This document shows, piece by piece, positions 8,181-16,802 of a stretch of DNA of 35,987 bases. The stretch is taken from positions 1 to 35,987 of the forward strand of contig NZ_FNAR01000025.1 of NCBI RefSeq assembly GCF_900101985.1. The letters run 5' to 3'. The stretch comes from Bhargavaea beijingensis (GTDB lineage: Bacteria; Bacillota; Bacilli; Bacillales_A; Planococcaceae). Position 1 is the first letter of the stretch; the number at the start of each line of letters is the position of its first letter. Position numbers and translations under genes: made by a program. Below the pieces are notes generated by a model that saw nothing but the letters and a program-made list of their open reading frames with translations, had not been told where the DNA came from and searched no databases.

Positions 8181-8797
8181 CAGGCCTCTCCCCTTTCCTT
8201 CACGGCACGGATAAATCCTCGGATCAGCTCCGGGTCTTTCCGTTTTTCCCGTTCCACGCCGCTCGATACGTCGAGCGCAAACGGCATTGTCTGCCTGACC
8301 GCCTCCGCGGCATTGCCGGCGTTGAGCCCGCCGGCGATGATTGTCCGTTCCCGCGGAATGCCGGCGTCGGCAAGAAGCGACCAGTCAAACACATTTCCGC
8401 TGCCGCCCCGGAAGTCGGTGCCCGGCGCGTCGAACAGATAGTAATCCACGTCAAATCGGGCCGCACGGCGGACGTCCTCCGCCGTCCGGACGGAAAATGC
8501 TTTGATCGACGGCAGGCCGATTTCCCGGATCTGTTCCGGTGTCTCGTCGCCATGATACTGCACATAATCAAGCGGGACATTCCGGAAGACGGTGCGGAGC
8601 TCCTCCGAATCCGGATTCACGAAGACGCCAACTTTCTTGACGTTCTCCGGTACCCGGGCCGCGAGTTCTGCCGCCCATTTCATATCGATCCGCCTCCGGC
8701 TCGGAGCGAAGACGAACCCGATGGCATCCGCCCCCGCGTCAACGGCGGCTCTGACATGCTCGGCTTCCATGAGCCCACAGATTTTCACTTTTGTCAT
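8180..8797 (-). CDS. trpF: Phosphoribosylanthranilate isomerase
   Basis: This 205-residue TIM-barrel enzyme performs the Amadori rearrangement of N-(5-phosphoribosyl)anthranilate to CdRP. The N-terminal [11 protein letters not shown] carries the catalytic Cys, and the catalytic Asp lies in DYYLFDAPG. The phosphate-binding end ([10 protein letters not shown] and ALDVSSGVE) is intact. It overlaps trpC by 4 nt. Here TrpF is a separate protein, not fused to TrpC as in enterobacteria. Confidence 0.96.
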   Translation of the reverse strand: MTKVKICGLMEAEHVRAAVDAGADAIGFVFAPSRRRIDMKWAAELAARVPENVKKVGVFVNPDSEELRTVFRNVPLDYVQYHGDETPEQIREIGLPSIKAFSVRTAEDVRRAARFDVDYYLFDAPGTDFRGGSGNVFDWSLLADAGIPRERTIIAGGLNAGNAAEAVRQTMPFALDVSSGVEREKRKDPELIRGFIRAVKERGEA

Positions 8798-9582
8798 GGC
8801 CGGAGCACCCCATCCGCTTCGCGATAGGTGCGGATGGCCGCACCCGGGTCGCCGCTCCGCATGAGCGACTCACCGACGAGGATGGCATCCGCGCCGTTTT
8901 CGCGGACGCGTGCGGCGTCCTCCGCCGACATGATCCCGCTTTCGGAGACAAGATACCGTCCTGGCTTTTTGCCGGCACGCGCTGTAAGCCGCGCCGTGTT
9001 GCCGAGGTCGACGCTGAATGTCTTCAGGTCGCGGTTGTTGATGCCGATAAATGCCGGGTCCAGTTCAAGCGCGCGGTCCATTTCTTCCTCGTCATGCACT
9101 TCGACGAGGACATCGAGCCCCGCCGACTTGGCATAGGCGTGCAGTTCACGGAGCCGCTCCTGAGGCAGCGCCGCCACGATCAGGAGGACCACGGAAGCAC
9201 CCGCCTGGAGCGCCCGGTCGATCTGCAGCTCATCGATGACAAAGTCCTTGCAGAGGATCGGAATCCGGACGGCTTCCGCCACCGCGGCCAGATCTTGATA
9301 GGAACCTTTGAAAAAGGCCTCTTCGGTCAGGACGGAGATGCAGGAAGCACCCGCCTGTTCATAGCGCAGTGCCTGCTCGGCCGGGTCCGCGTCCGCGTTG
9401 ATGATGCCTTTTGACGGGGAGGCCCGCTTGACTTCGGCGATGACCCCGAGGCCGTCCTTGGCGTCAAATGAATCCGACAAACGCGGCCTACTGTACCGGA
9501 TCGCCGGCGTGGCCGGGATTTCTTCCCTCAGGGAGGGGAGTCGTTTCCGTTTTTCTTCAAGAATATCGTCCAAGATCGTCAT
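8794..9582 (-). CDS. trpC: Indole-3-glycerol phosphate synthase
   Basis: This 262-residue TIM-barrel enzyme closes the indole ring by decarboxylating CdRP. Family motifs are seen in order: VIAEVKRASPSKG (catalytic Lys), PILCKDFVID (catalytic Lys), VEVHDEEEMDRAL, IGINNRDLKTF and VSESGI near the end. Length is normal. It overlaps trpF and trpD by 4 nt each. Confidence 0.97.
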   Translation of the reverse strand: MTILDDILEEKRKRLPSLREEIPATPAIRYSRPRLSDSFDAKDGLGVIAEVKRASPSKGIINADADPAEQALRYEQAGASCISVLTEEAFFKGSYQDLAAVAEAVRIPILCKDFVIDELQIDRALQAGASVVLLIVAALPQERLRELHAYAKSAGLDVLVEVHDEEEMDRALELDPAFIGINNRDLKTFSVDLGNTARLTARAGKKPGRYLVSESGIMSAEDAARVRENGADAILVGESLMRSGDPGAAIRTYREADGVLRP

Positions 9583-10607
9583 GGCGTGACCGCCTCCTTT
9601 GCCTGCTGGTGGAACCGGATGACGGATTCCAGCTTTTCCATCGCTTTTCCGGACAGAATGATGTCTTTTGCAAGTTCAACGCCTTCCTTGGCTGTTTCCG
9701 CGCGTCCTGCGGCAAACAGGCCGATACCCGCATTGAATGCGACGGCATCGAATTTCGGGCCGCGGGCGCCGCCGAGGACCGAGCGGAGGATTTCCGCGTT
9801 TTCCCGGCCGTCCCCTCCCTTAAGGGCGGACAATGGTGCGGACTCGAGTCCCACGTCTTCAGCTTCGAGCGTGAACGGGATCAGGTCGCCGTTGTCCAGC
9901 AGCACGAAGTCATTCGGTCCCGCAAGAGAGGCCTCATCCATGCCGCCGGCTCCGCAGACGACGATCGCGCGCTTGCGTCCTTGCATCCGGAGAACCGACG
10001 CATAGTTCATCGTGAAGTCTTTCCGGCTGATGCCGGTGAACTGCGATGCCAGCGGGACCGGGTTCGTCAGCGGACCCGTCAGGTTGAAGATCGTGCGCCG
10101 CCCGAGCCGTGCCCGGATCTGTCCGATGCGCTTCATTTTCGGATGGAGACGAGGCGCAAAGAGAAAAGCGATGCCTTCTTCGCGCAGCTGCCTGACCGCC
10201 TCTTCCATGTCCTGTTCAAGCCCGAGGCCGAGCGCTTCCAGCACATCGGAGCTGCCCGACCGGCTGGAGATTTTCCGGTTGCCGTGCTTTGCGACCGGAA
10301 CGCCTGCTGCGGCCAGGACGAATGCCGACGTCGTGCTGATGTTGAAGCTGTCCGAACCGTCGCCTCCCGTCCCGCAGTTGTCGGTGTAAGGCGCTTCCGG
10401 GAGTTCCGGGACAATTGCCATGCCGCGTGTCACCTCGGCAAGCGCCGCCACCTCGTAGGCTGTCTCTCCCTTGTCGGCAAGTGCCGCGAGGAATTCACCG
10501 ACCTCTTCTTCTTTTGTGCGCTCGTCAAACATGAACAGCGCGGCCTCCGTCATTTCCTCGTAGCTCAGATCGTTGCCGTTCCGTACTTTCTGTGTGAACT
10601 CTCTCAT
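9579..10607 (-). CDS. trpD: Anthranilate phosphoribosyltransferase
   Basis: This 342-residue enzyme transfers phosphoribose from PRPP to anthranilate. The PRPP-binding signature GTGGDGSDSFNIST is at about residues 80-93. KHGNRKISSRSGSSDVLEALG follows, and FLFAPRLHPKMKRIG covers the substrate site. A ribosome-binding site (GGAG, 5 nt from ATG) supports the start at 10607. There are 32 bp between trpG and this gene, the largest gap in the operon. As expected for a Gram-positive operon, it is not fused to a glutamine amidotransferase. Confidence 0.97.
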   Translation of the reverse strand: MREFTQKVRNGNDLSYEEMTEAALFMFDERTKEEEVGEFLAALADKGETAYEVAALAEVTRGMAIVPELPEAPYTDNCGTGGDGSDSFNISTTSAFVLAAAGVPVAKHGNRKISSRSGSSDVLEALGLGLEQDMEEAVRQLREEGIAFLFAPRLHPKMKRIGQIRARLGRRTIFNLTGPLTNPVPLASQFTGISRKDFTMNYASVLRMQGRKRAIVVCGAGGMDEASLAGPNDFVLLDNGDLIPFTLEAEDVGLESAPLSALKGGDGRENAEILRSVLGGARGPKFDAVAFNAGIGLFAAGRAETAKEGVELAKDIILSGKAMEKLESVIRFHQQAKEAVTP

Positions 10608-10639
10608 CTCTGCTCCACTCTCCTCTGCTCTCTATCGTG

Positions 10640-11260
10640 TTAAAGTCCGGGAATCCGCTCGGGTCCCGATGCATTCTGTTTATTGAAGGCCTTGGCTTCT
10701 TCCAGGAAAGCGGCAAGCAGCCGCTCCCCCTTTTCCGTTCCGACCGACTCCGGATGGAACATGAGCCCGTAGACCGGATGCCGGTCATGCCGCACAGCCA
10801 TGACTGTGTTGTCGTCCATCGAATAGGCGTCCGCGTGCAGCACTTCCGGCAGCGCCCCTTCGTCAAGTGCCGCCGAGTGGCAGCACATCACGCGGAGCGG
10901 CTGGGGAAGATAGGCGAACAGTCCGCCTCGCTTGTGCCGAACCATGGCCGGCTTGCCGTGCCGGATTTGGGTACGCCGGCTTTCCTCTTCTCCATAGGCG
11001 GCCGCGATGATCAGCTGGCCGAGGGAAACGCCGAGTATCGGGACATCCGCCCCGAACTCCCGGACGATCCCGACCGATTCCGGCCAGTTTTCCGGACTCC
11101 CCGGTCCTGATGACAGAATGATCGCCGACGGGCCGAAGCGCTCGACCTTCGACAGTGTCGCAGCCTTGGCGTCCAGGATGCCGATGTCCTCACCGAGCAC
11201 GGCGAGGGCGCCGGACAGGTTCTGGGTGAAAGAGTCTTCATGATCGATCAGCAAAATCAT
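10640..11260 (-). CDS. trpG: TrpG-like amidotransferase subunit lacking catalytic Cys
   Basis: This 206-residue protein sits where TrpG, the glutaminase subunit of anthranilate synthase, belongs. The class I amidotransferase fold is recognisable: MILLIDHEDSFTQNL at the start, LSSGPGSPE (oxyanion-loop region) at 49-57, and FHPES with the His169/Glu171 pair near the end. The nucleophile elbow, normally GVCLGHQ, reads GVSLGQL. Ser79 (codon TCC, 11026-11024) replaces the catalytic Cys, Gln82 replaces His, and Leu83 replaces the glutamine-binding Gln. The usual YHSL is altered to CCHSA and the Gln of VQFHPE is Met. I infer that glutamine hydrolysis is lost or very weak. It overlaps trpE by 4 nt and remains full length, so it is not a decaying pseudogene by frame. 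Confidence 0.85.
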   Translation of the reverse strand: MILLIDHEDSFTQNLSGALAVLGEDIGILDAKAATLSKVERFGPSAIILSSGPGSPENWPESVGIVREFGADVPILGVSLGQLIIAAAYGEEESRRTQIRHGKPAMVRHKRGGLFAYLPQPLRVMCCHSAALDEGALPEVLHADAYSMDDNTVMAVRHDRHPVYGLMFHPESVGTEKGERLLAAFLEEAKAFNKQNASGPERIPGL

Positions 11261-12627
11261 TTGACCACCTCCGTGAGCGAACGGGCTTTGTTTTCCGTCT
11301 CCTTGTATTCGAGCTCAGGCCGGGAATCGTGGACGACCCCGGCACCTGCCCGTACCGAAGCGATGCCGTCCTGGATAAAGAAGGTCCGGATGGCGAGCGC
11401 CATGTCCATGTTGCCGTTAAAACCGATGTAGCCGACAGATCCCCCATACAGGCCTCGCAGCGACGGCTCCAACCGGTCGATCAGCGCCATCGCCCTGCCC
11501 TTCGGTGCGCCGGTCACCGTACCGGCCGGCAGGCATGCCCGGATGGCATCGAACGCATCCGCCCCCTCCTTCAGCTGCCCTTCCACTTCGGAAACGAGAT
11601 GCATGACGTGCTCATAGCGGACGACTTCCTGGTAGGCGGTCACCTTGACCGTCCCCGGCACAGCGGTTTTCGCGATGTCATTGCGCCCGAGGTCGACAAG
11701 CATGTCGTGTTCGGCCAATTCTTTCGGGTCTGCGAGCAGTTCCGTCTCGAGCGCCCGGTCTTCTTGCCGGTCTTTTCCCCGGCGGCGGGTGCCGGCGATC
11801 GGGTTCATCGAAAGGATGCCGTCCTTGGCCTTCACGACACTTTCCGGGGAAGTCCCGACGATGACCGTCTCTTCCAGGTCGATGATGTACATGTACGGCG
11901 ACGGGTTGCGCCGGCGGAGCCGGCGGTACAGGCCAAACGGGCTGCCGGAAAACGGTGCGCTCAGTTCCCGTGACAGGACAACCTGGTACAGCTCGCCTGC
12001 CTCGATGGCATCAATCCCCTGCCTTACGGCTTCTTCAAAAGCTTCTTTTTCGGTATCCGATGTGAACTCGCCGAGCGTGAAGGATATTGTTTCCGGCTCA
12101 CCGCCGGAGAGTATCTGGGACTCGATCCGGTCAAGCTCATCATCTGCCGGTCCGTCCCCGAGATCGGTGCGGACAATCGAGACCGTGCCCTCCAGATGGT
12201 CGAAGACGATGACCGTACTGTAGACGTTAAGAAGCACATCAGGCCCTGATCCGCCGTTTACTTTATGTTCTCCCGCACCGTATCCGATCGCCCCGACGGC
12301 GCCTCCCGCAAACGGGAAGGCTTCCGGAGACGCGACCCTCGGCAGCAGCCGCTGGAGCAGCCCGAGTGGCTCGCCCTCGTGACGGAACACCCTGCCCGTC
12401 CTGCAGTTCCATTCTTCAAGGACACGGCCTTCTGCGCGGTACGTCTTCACCGGATCCTGCCCGATATAGGAATAGCGCCCCGGCCCGTCATGCGCGCCCG
12501 AGCTTTCCAGCATGAATTTCCTCTGCCCTTTCAGCCTTCCGAATACGGCGACCGGCGTAAGCGCATCCGCCGCGATCCTCCTGACAGCCACCCTTCCGGT
12601 TCCTTTTTGTTCTCTGACTGTGCTCAT
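11257..12627 (-). CDS. trpE: Anthranilate synthase component I
   Basis: This 456-residue chorismate-utilising enzyme converts chorismate and ammonia to anthranilate. The feedback-site motif near the N-terminus reads FMLESS (LLES in classical TrpE), so tryptophan inhibition is likely. The catalytic half is intact: PIAGTRRRGKDRQED, AEHDMLVDLGRND, PAGTVTGAPKGRAM and RAGAGVVHDS. It is about 50 residues shorter than many TrpE proteins, mainly at the N-terminus. RBS: AGGAGCTGAGCAGAG before ATG. It is the first gene after the T-box leader. Confidence 0.96.
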   Translation of the reverse strand: MSTVREQKGTGRVAVRRIAADALTPVAVFGRLKGQRKFMLESSGAHDGPGRYSYIGQDPVKTYRAEGRVLEEWNCRTGRVFRHEGEPLGLLQRLLPRVASPEAFPFAGGAVGAIGYGAGEHKVNGGSGPDVLLNVYSTVIVFDHLEGTVSIVRTDLGDGPADDELDRIESQILSGGEPETISFTLGEFTSDTEKEAFEEAVRQGIDAIEAGELYQVVLSRELSAPFSGSPFGLYRRLRRRNPSPYMYIIDLEETVIVGTSPESVVKAKDGILSMNPIAGTRRRGKDRQEDRALETELLADPKELAEHDMLVDLGRNDIAKTAVPGTVKVTAYQEVVRYEHVMHLVSEVEGQLKEGADAFDAIRACLPAGTVTGAPKGRAMALIDRLEPSLRGLYGGSVGYIGFNGNMDMALAIRTFFIQDGIASVRAGAGVVHDSRPELEYKETENKARSLTEVVK

Positions 12628-12649
12628 CTCTGCTCAGCTCCTCTTTTTG

Positions 12650-13005
12650 GGGAAAATAAAAAGTCCCCCGCAACAGGCACAGCAGTCCTGTTGCGGAGGA
12701 CGGAAAAAATCCGCGTTGCCACCTCCGGTTGGGGCAGATCGCCCCCTCTCGGCCATGCCGCAGACTGCGGCATGCTCCCTTAACGCGGGAAGGTCGTCCG
12801 CCGGGCTGTGGCCGCGGCGGCTCTCGTAAGTCCATTCGCATGCGGGGCGCTCCGGCTTCCACCTGCCGCCGGCTCTCTTGGCCGCCTGGCGCATGCTACT
12901 CCTCTTACTCTGCAATTTCTCTGCTATGCTATGCTGTGCTCTGCTTTTTGATCCAAGGGCGATGCCGCTCCCGGCACCTTCTGCCCCAGCCGGACTAAAA
13001 AGTTA
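12650..13005 (-). ncRNA. T-box riboswitch (tRNA-Trp), trp leader
   Basis: The minus-strand leader has all the hallmarks of a T-box. The conserved T-box AGGTGGCAACGCGG is at 12724-12711. The specifier loop GAATGGAC (12837-12830) places UGG, the Trp codon, at 12834-12832. The Stem I distal motif GGTGGAAGCC lies at about 12864-12855. The antiterminator bulge UGGC (12721-12718) would pair with a GCCA 3' end, matching the G discriminator base of bacterial tRNA-Trp. A terminator hairpin follows. Uncharged tRNA-Trp would stabilise the antiterminator and turn on trpEGDCFBA. The exact 5' end is inferred from the promoter. Confidence 0.96.
12655..12701 (-). terminator. T-box terminator/attenuator hairpin
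   Basis: On the minus strand a 15-bp stem (12687-12701 with 12663-12677, with G-U or near pairing) is followed by UUUUUAUUUU. Its 5' arm (CCTCCG) can instead pair with CGGAGG next to the T-box to form the antiterminator. Confidence 0.93.
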
Positions 13006-13011
13006 TCACTC

Positions 13012-13040
13012 ATCTTACATTGTTTAGAATTGAGCGTCAA
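13012..13040 (-). promoter_or_regulatory. Predicted trp operon promoter
   Basis: On the minus strand, TTGACG (13040-13035), a 17-bp spacer and TAAGAT (13017-13012) form a good sigma-A promoter. The inferred transcription start near 13005 gives a leader of about 375 nt before trpE. Confidence 0.8.
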
Positions 13041-13111
13041 GTTAAATTAAGCCAATAAGTGCTCCGAAGCGGAACCTGCGGCATTACCCACAATCGTGAG
13101 CCTTCACCGGA

Positions 13112-14599
13112 TCAATCCAGCTCCGCGATGGCTTCCGCAATCTCATCCTGGATCGGGGTGACGGAGTCCGCCAGGTAATTGTTGAACAGGATGGAGAAGA
13201 TGTATTCCTCCCCGTTTTCCGCGGTCACGTAGCCGGACAGCGTTGAGACGCCGGTCAGCGATCCGGTCTTCGCTTTTACATTCTCAGCCGCCCCGGTGCC
13301 CTTCATGCGGTTGCGGAGCGTGCCGCCGGTCATCCGGTCCGGATGACCCGCGACAGGAAGCGACTTGAGGAAGACCGGGAACCATGGCTCGGTCTGGACT
13401 TTGTAAAGAAGGACGGACAGTTGCTCCGCAGTCACAAGGTTTTTGTGCGACATGCCGGAACCGTCGCGCAGACGCATGCCGGCCGGGTCCAGTCCGTACC
13501 CCGCGAGCACGTCCTCCATCACGCCAAGTCCTGCATCCCACGAGCCTTCACCCGCAGCCGCGCGGCCCATTTCCTTCACAAGCACTTCCGCATGGCCGTT
13601 ATTGCTGAGCTTCATGAATGGGATGTACAGCTCACTGAGCGGCATCGATTTCTTCGAGGCGAGGGTTGCCGCGCCTTCAGGGGTTGCCCCTTCGGCCAGC
13701 TTCCCGGAAATCGTGATGCCCTCCTGTTTAAGGGCCTGTTTGAACAGATCAAGCGCGTACATCGTCGGATCCTCGACTGCCGTCCATGAACGGGAAGCAG
13801 TCGCGCCGACCGGAATCGTGCCCTTGATCACGATGTGATTCGTCCCGTGCTCGCGGGTGATGGAAATCGATTTCTTCCCGTCTTTGGCGACCGTCTCTGC
13901 CCGGTTATCGATCGTCACCGATTCAGTGAACGGATCGAGCGTCACTTCCGCCTCCGCACCCGCTTCCTTGGCCGGGTTGACGTTCACAATGACCGTGCCT
14001 GCGTCATAGTCGGTGTTCGGCGAAGCGGTCAGCGCCGACACGCCGGCTCCGGTATAGTTGTGCTCATCGGACCAGTTCAGGTCCTCCGACAAAAGCACAT
14101 CATCAAACCAGCTGTCATCCGCAATCAGGTTGCCGTGGACTTTCTTGACGCCCTTCGCCTTCACATCCTTTGCAAACTGTGCAAAATCCTCCTTGAGAAG
14201 CGTCGGGTCGCCTTTGCCCCGAAGGTACAGATCACCGCGCAAAACGCCGCCCGGATTCAGCTTGCCGGTATGGAGGACATCTGTCGTGAACCGGTGGTCC
14301 GGACCGAGCACTTCAAGCGCCGCGACCCCAGTCAGGATTTTCATGTTGGAGGCTGGATGAAGCAGCAGGTCATCCGTATGGCCGTAAACGGTCTCTCCCG
14401 TCGATGCCTTTGTGACATTTACTCCGAATGTGGCGCCGTCCAGCCTCGGGTCTTTGAGGATTTCGTTCAGTGCGTTGCCGAGCACAGCATCGTCTTCTGT
14501 CGCGACAGCGGGCTGCAGGCCGGGTGCGGTGCCTGCGGGAATGAGAAGAAGTGCGGAAAGCGTCATTGCGGAGAGCCATTTTTTCTTCGTAGCCGGCAT
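13112..14599 (-). CDS. PBP4-type D-alanyl-D-alanine carboxypeptidase
   Basis: This 495-residue class C penicillin-binding protein (peptidase family S13) trims D-Ala from peptidoglycan stem peptides outside the membrane. The N-terminus has Lys-Lys-Lys and a hydrophobic stretch ending around residue 33, a signal peptide. The three catalytic motifs are visible: SNMK (Ser84, Lys87), SNN (332-334) and KTG (444-446). The insertion between the first and second motifs, about 240 residues, is typical of DacB/PBP4. It lies just upstream of the trp promoter on the same strand, separated by about 70 bp, and does not look functionally linked to it. Confidence 0.95.
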   Translation of the reverse strand: MPATKKKWLSAMTLSALLLIPAGTAPGLQPAVATEDDAVLGNALNEILKDPRLDGATFGVNVTKASTGETVYGHTDDLLLHPASNMKILTGVAALEVLGPDHRFTTDVLHTGKLNPGGVLRGDLYLRGKGDPTLLKEDFAQFAKDVKAKGVKKVHGNLIADDSWFDDVLLSEDLNWSDEHNYTGAGVSALTASPNTDYDAGTVIVNVNPAKEAGAEAEVTLDPFTESVTIDNRAETVAKDGKKSISITREHGTNHIVIKGTIPVGATASRSWTAVEDPTMYALDLFKQALKQEGITISGKLAEGATPEGAATLASKKSMPLSELYIPFMKLSNNGHAEVLVKEMGRAAAGEGSWDAGLGVMEDVLAGYGLDPAGMRLRDGSGMSHKNLVTAEQLSVLLYKVQTEPWFPVFLKSLPVAGHPDRMTGGTLRNRMKGTGAAENVKAKTGSLTGVSTLSGYVTAENGEEYIFSILFNNYLADSVTPIQDEIAEAIAELD

Positions 14600-14767
14600 G
14601 GGACATCCCCCTTAAGAATGAGTTTGAATCAGTTTATCAATAACATTCTGAATTCTCCATCTTATGTTTGACTTATTTTCTTCTTGCATGTGCGGGAGAA
14701 AAGTCCTGCGTGCAGACTAAGCCCCGGCCGTTTGGGTATAGTGGATATAGTGAAAGGAGGCGGTAAC

Positions 14768-16126
14768 ATGGTTGCTGATATTCGTCCCGAACAGCTGACC
14801 ATCGCCCTGATCCGGCAGCTGAAGGCAGGCGACCGGACGGGTTTTTCAAAGCTGTTTTTGGATTTGCGCCCCTATGACCAGGCGGTGCAATATACGGAAA
14901 TTCCGAAAAAGCATCACCAACTGATCCTGGAATGGCTTGACCTCGCGACTATTACGGAGATGCTTCCGTATCTGAAGCCCGACGACCAGATCGAATTCAT
15001 CCGGTCACTCGACCCCGACAAGGCGATTCCGGTGCTTGATATGATGCAAAATGATGACCTTGCAGCCATGCTGACGGATCTTGAGCCGGAGGAGATTGAC
15101 CGGCTGACCGGCCAGATGCTCAAGGAAGAGGCGGAAAGCGTCCGGAAAATCCTCGATTATCCGGTGGAGACGGCCGGCCGCATCATGACCAACCGGTATG
15201 TCTGGGTGCATGAGGACTATACGGTCGGGCAGGCGGTCGAAAAGCTGAAAAACTACAGCGACTACGCGGAATACTTGAACTATACATATGTCATCAACAG
15301 CAACAAGCAGCTCATCGGCGTCTTGTCGTACCGCCAACTGCTGCTGACCGATGCGGACACGCCGGTCAGTGACATCATGTACCGCCGCGTCATTTCGGCG
15401 AATGCGCGGACAGACCAGGAAGATGTGGCCAAGCAGTTTGCGCGATATGATTTCGTCGCAATCCCAGTCACGGATGATGACAATGTCCTTGTCGGGATCA
15501 TTACTGTGGACGACGTGATCGATGTCATCGTCCAGGAAGCGGACGAGGATATCGAGATGCTGATGGCGAGCGGTAAGCAGATCGACTTCCGGACCAAACC
15601 ACTGACGGCCGCCATGAGGCGACTGCCGTGGTTGATCCTGCTTCTCTTTATCGGTCTCGTATCGGGAAGCATCATCAGCGGATTCGAGGACACGCTCAGC
15701 CAGGTGGTCGCCCTCGCATTCTTCATGCCGCTGATCGCCGGGATGACAGGGAACACCGGGACGCAGTCACTGTCGATCATCGTCCGCGGCCTTGCAACGG
15801 AGGACCTGGATCTGAAGACGGCCATCAAAGTCGTTTTACGGGAACTCCTGGTGGGGGTCATCATCGGAATCGTCTGCGGTGTGCTCATCTCGATCATTGC
15901 GTATATCTGGCAGGGCAGCTTCGTTCTCGGCATCGTCGTCGGGTCGTCGCTGATTATCACGCTCATCATCGGGACGCTCGCGGGCACGGTCATCCCGCTT
16001 GTCCTCAGCCGTTTCAAGTTCGATCCGGCGGTGGCAAGCGGCCCCCTCATCACGACCGTCAACGACATCCTGTCGCTCCTGATCTACTTCGGGATTGCGA
16101 CCATGTTCCTGAACTACCTGACTTGA
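14768..16126 (+). CDS. mgtE: Magnesium transporter MgtE
   Basis: This 452-residue Mg2+ channel has three parts. The N-terminal helical MgtE_N domain (about 1-130) contains repeats like LLPYLKPDDQIEFIRSLDPD. A pair of CBS domains (about 131-255) follows, then a C-terminal membrane domain with five hydrophobic segments from about residue 285. The membrane part has the characteristic GMTGNTGTQSL motif. I chose ATG at 14768 because AAAGGAGG lies 7 nt upstream; an in-frame extension to 14684 lacks such a site. I see no M-box riboswitch in the short upstream region, so gating by the cytosolic domains is the evident control. Confidence 0.96.
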   Translation: MVADIRPEQLTIALIRQLKAGDRTGFSKLFLDLRPYDQAVQYTEIPKKHHQLILEWLDLATITEMLPYLKPDDQIEFIRSLDPDKAIPVLDMMQNDDLAAMLTDLEPEEIDRLTGQMLKEEAESVRKILDYPVETAGRIMTNRYVWVHEDYTVGQAVEKLKNYSDYAEYLNYTYVINSNKQLIGVLSYRQLLLTDADTPVSDIMYRRVISANARTDQEDVAKQFARYDFVAIPVTDDDNVLVGIITVDDVIDVIVQEADEDIEMLMASGKQIDFRTKPLTAAMRRLPWLILLLFIGLVSGSIISGFEDTLSQVVALAFFMPLIAGMTGNTGTQSLSIIVRGLATEDLDLKTAIKVVLRELLVGVIIGIVCGVLISIIAYIWQGSFVLGIVVGSSLIITLIIGTLAGTVIPLVLSRFKFDPAVASGPLITTVNDILSLLIYFGIATMFLNYLT

Positions 16127-16136
16127 GAACAGCAAG

Positions 16137-16182
16137 AACCGCTGGCCGCCCATCACGGGGGGCTCAGCGGTTTTGTCTTTTT
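16137..16182 (+). terminator. Terminator of mgtE
   Basis: The stem AACCGCTG (16137-16144) with CAGCGGTT (16165-16172) and further internal pairing is followed by a U-rich tract, TTGTCTTTTT. Confidence 0.85.
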
Positions 16183-16226
16183 GTCGTCTAGAGCAGGGAA
16201 GCAGCAGACATCCTCTACAAATGCTG

Positions 16227-16673
16227 TCAGCTGCTTTCATCTTGATCGTTCTTGGCAATCAGGAGTTCAATCAGGCCGTTCAGCCGTTCAAGATCGGGCG
16301 ACGGCTGCCGGTCCAGTTTCTGTGTTAACTCGTCGATCTGCTGTTGCATCTGGACCAGCTGCTGTTGCCTCTGCTGTTCCTGCTGGTCGGACAGCAGTTG
16401 TTTCAGATCATCCAGCTGTTGCTGGAATTGCGCATTTTGCTGGTCCTGCTGCATGGAATCGATTCGGTCTTCCTCGATTGCAATGGCGGCACCGATGGTT
16501 GCAATGATATCTCCGAATATGGTGATGATGCCGCCCAAGATTCCTATTGCTGCTCCCCGGCTGACCGATGAGCTGTCTGGCGGACTGACCCCTTGGCCGG
16601 ATTGATTTTGTTGGCTTGGCGGGTACTGAAGGCCTCCGCCACCCTGATAGGGAGGTCCCTGCCACATGTACAT
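16227..16673 (-). CDS. Gly-zipper membrane segment plus Gln-rich coiled coil protein
   Basis: I do not recognise this small protein (148 residues from the MYMW start). It has a Gly/Pro/Gln-rich N-terminus (about 1-40). Then comes one hydrophobic stretch with small residues, GAAIGILGGIITIFGDIIAT and beyond (about 45-71), and finally a Gln-rich coiled coil from about 72 to 138 (QQLDDLKQLLSDQQEQQRQQ region). One transmembrane helix or a gly-zipper bundle anchoring a coiled coil is the likely architecture. Starts at 16673 or 16667 are both possible: GGGGGG lies 0 or 6 nt upstream, and GGAAGGG lies further upstream. The C-terminal coil is highly repetitive in CAG/CTG codons. Confidence 0.6.
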   Translation of the reverse strand: MYMWQGPPYQGGGGLQYPPSQQNQSGQGVSPPDSSSVSRGAAIGILGGIITIFGDIIATIGAAIAIEEDRIDSMQQDQQNAQFQQQLDDLKQLLSDQQEQQRQQQLVQMQQQIDELTQKLDRQPSPDLERLNGLIELLIAKNDQDESS

Positions 16674-16802
16674 CCCCCCGGTTCCCTTCCCTTTTGTGTC
16701 CGTTTCTCCATTATCATATGAACCGGACGCGCGGAATGGACCCTTCTGCCGCACCTATCCTAACCTCTTACGGCGTATTTGCGTATCACCGGCCTTCATT
16801 CA

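Noticed and set aside
14620-14767. M-box riboswitch before mgtE
   Set aside because: The gap to the divergent PBP4 gene is only about 170 bp and I see no M-box helices or terminator.
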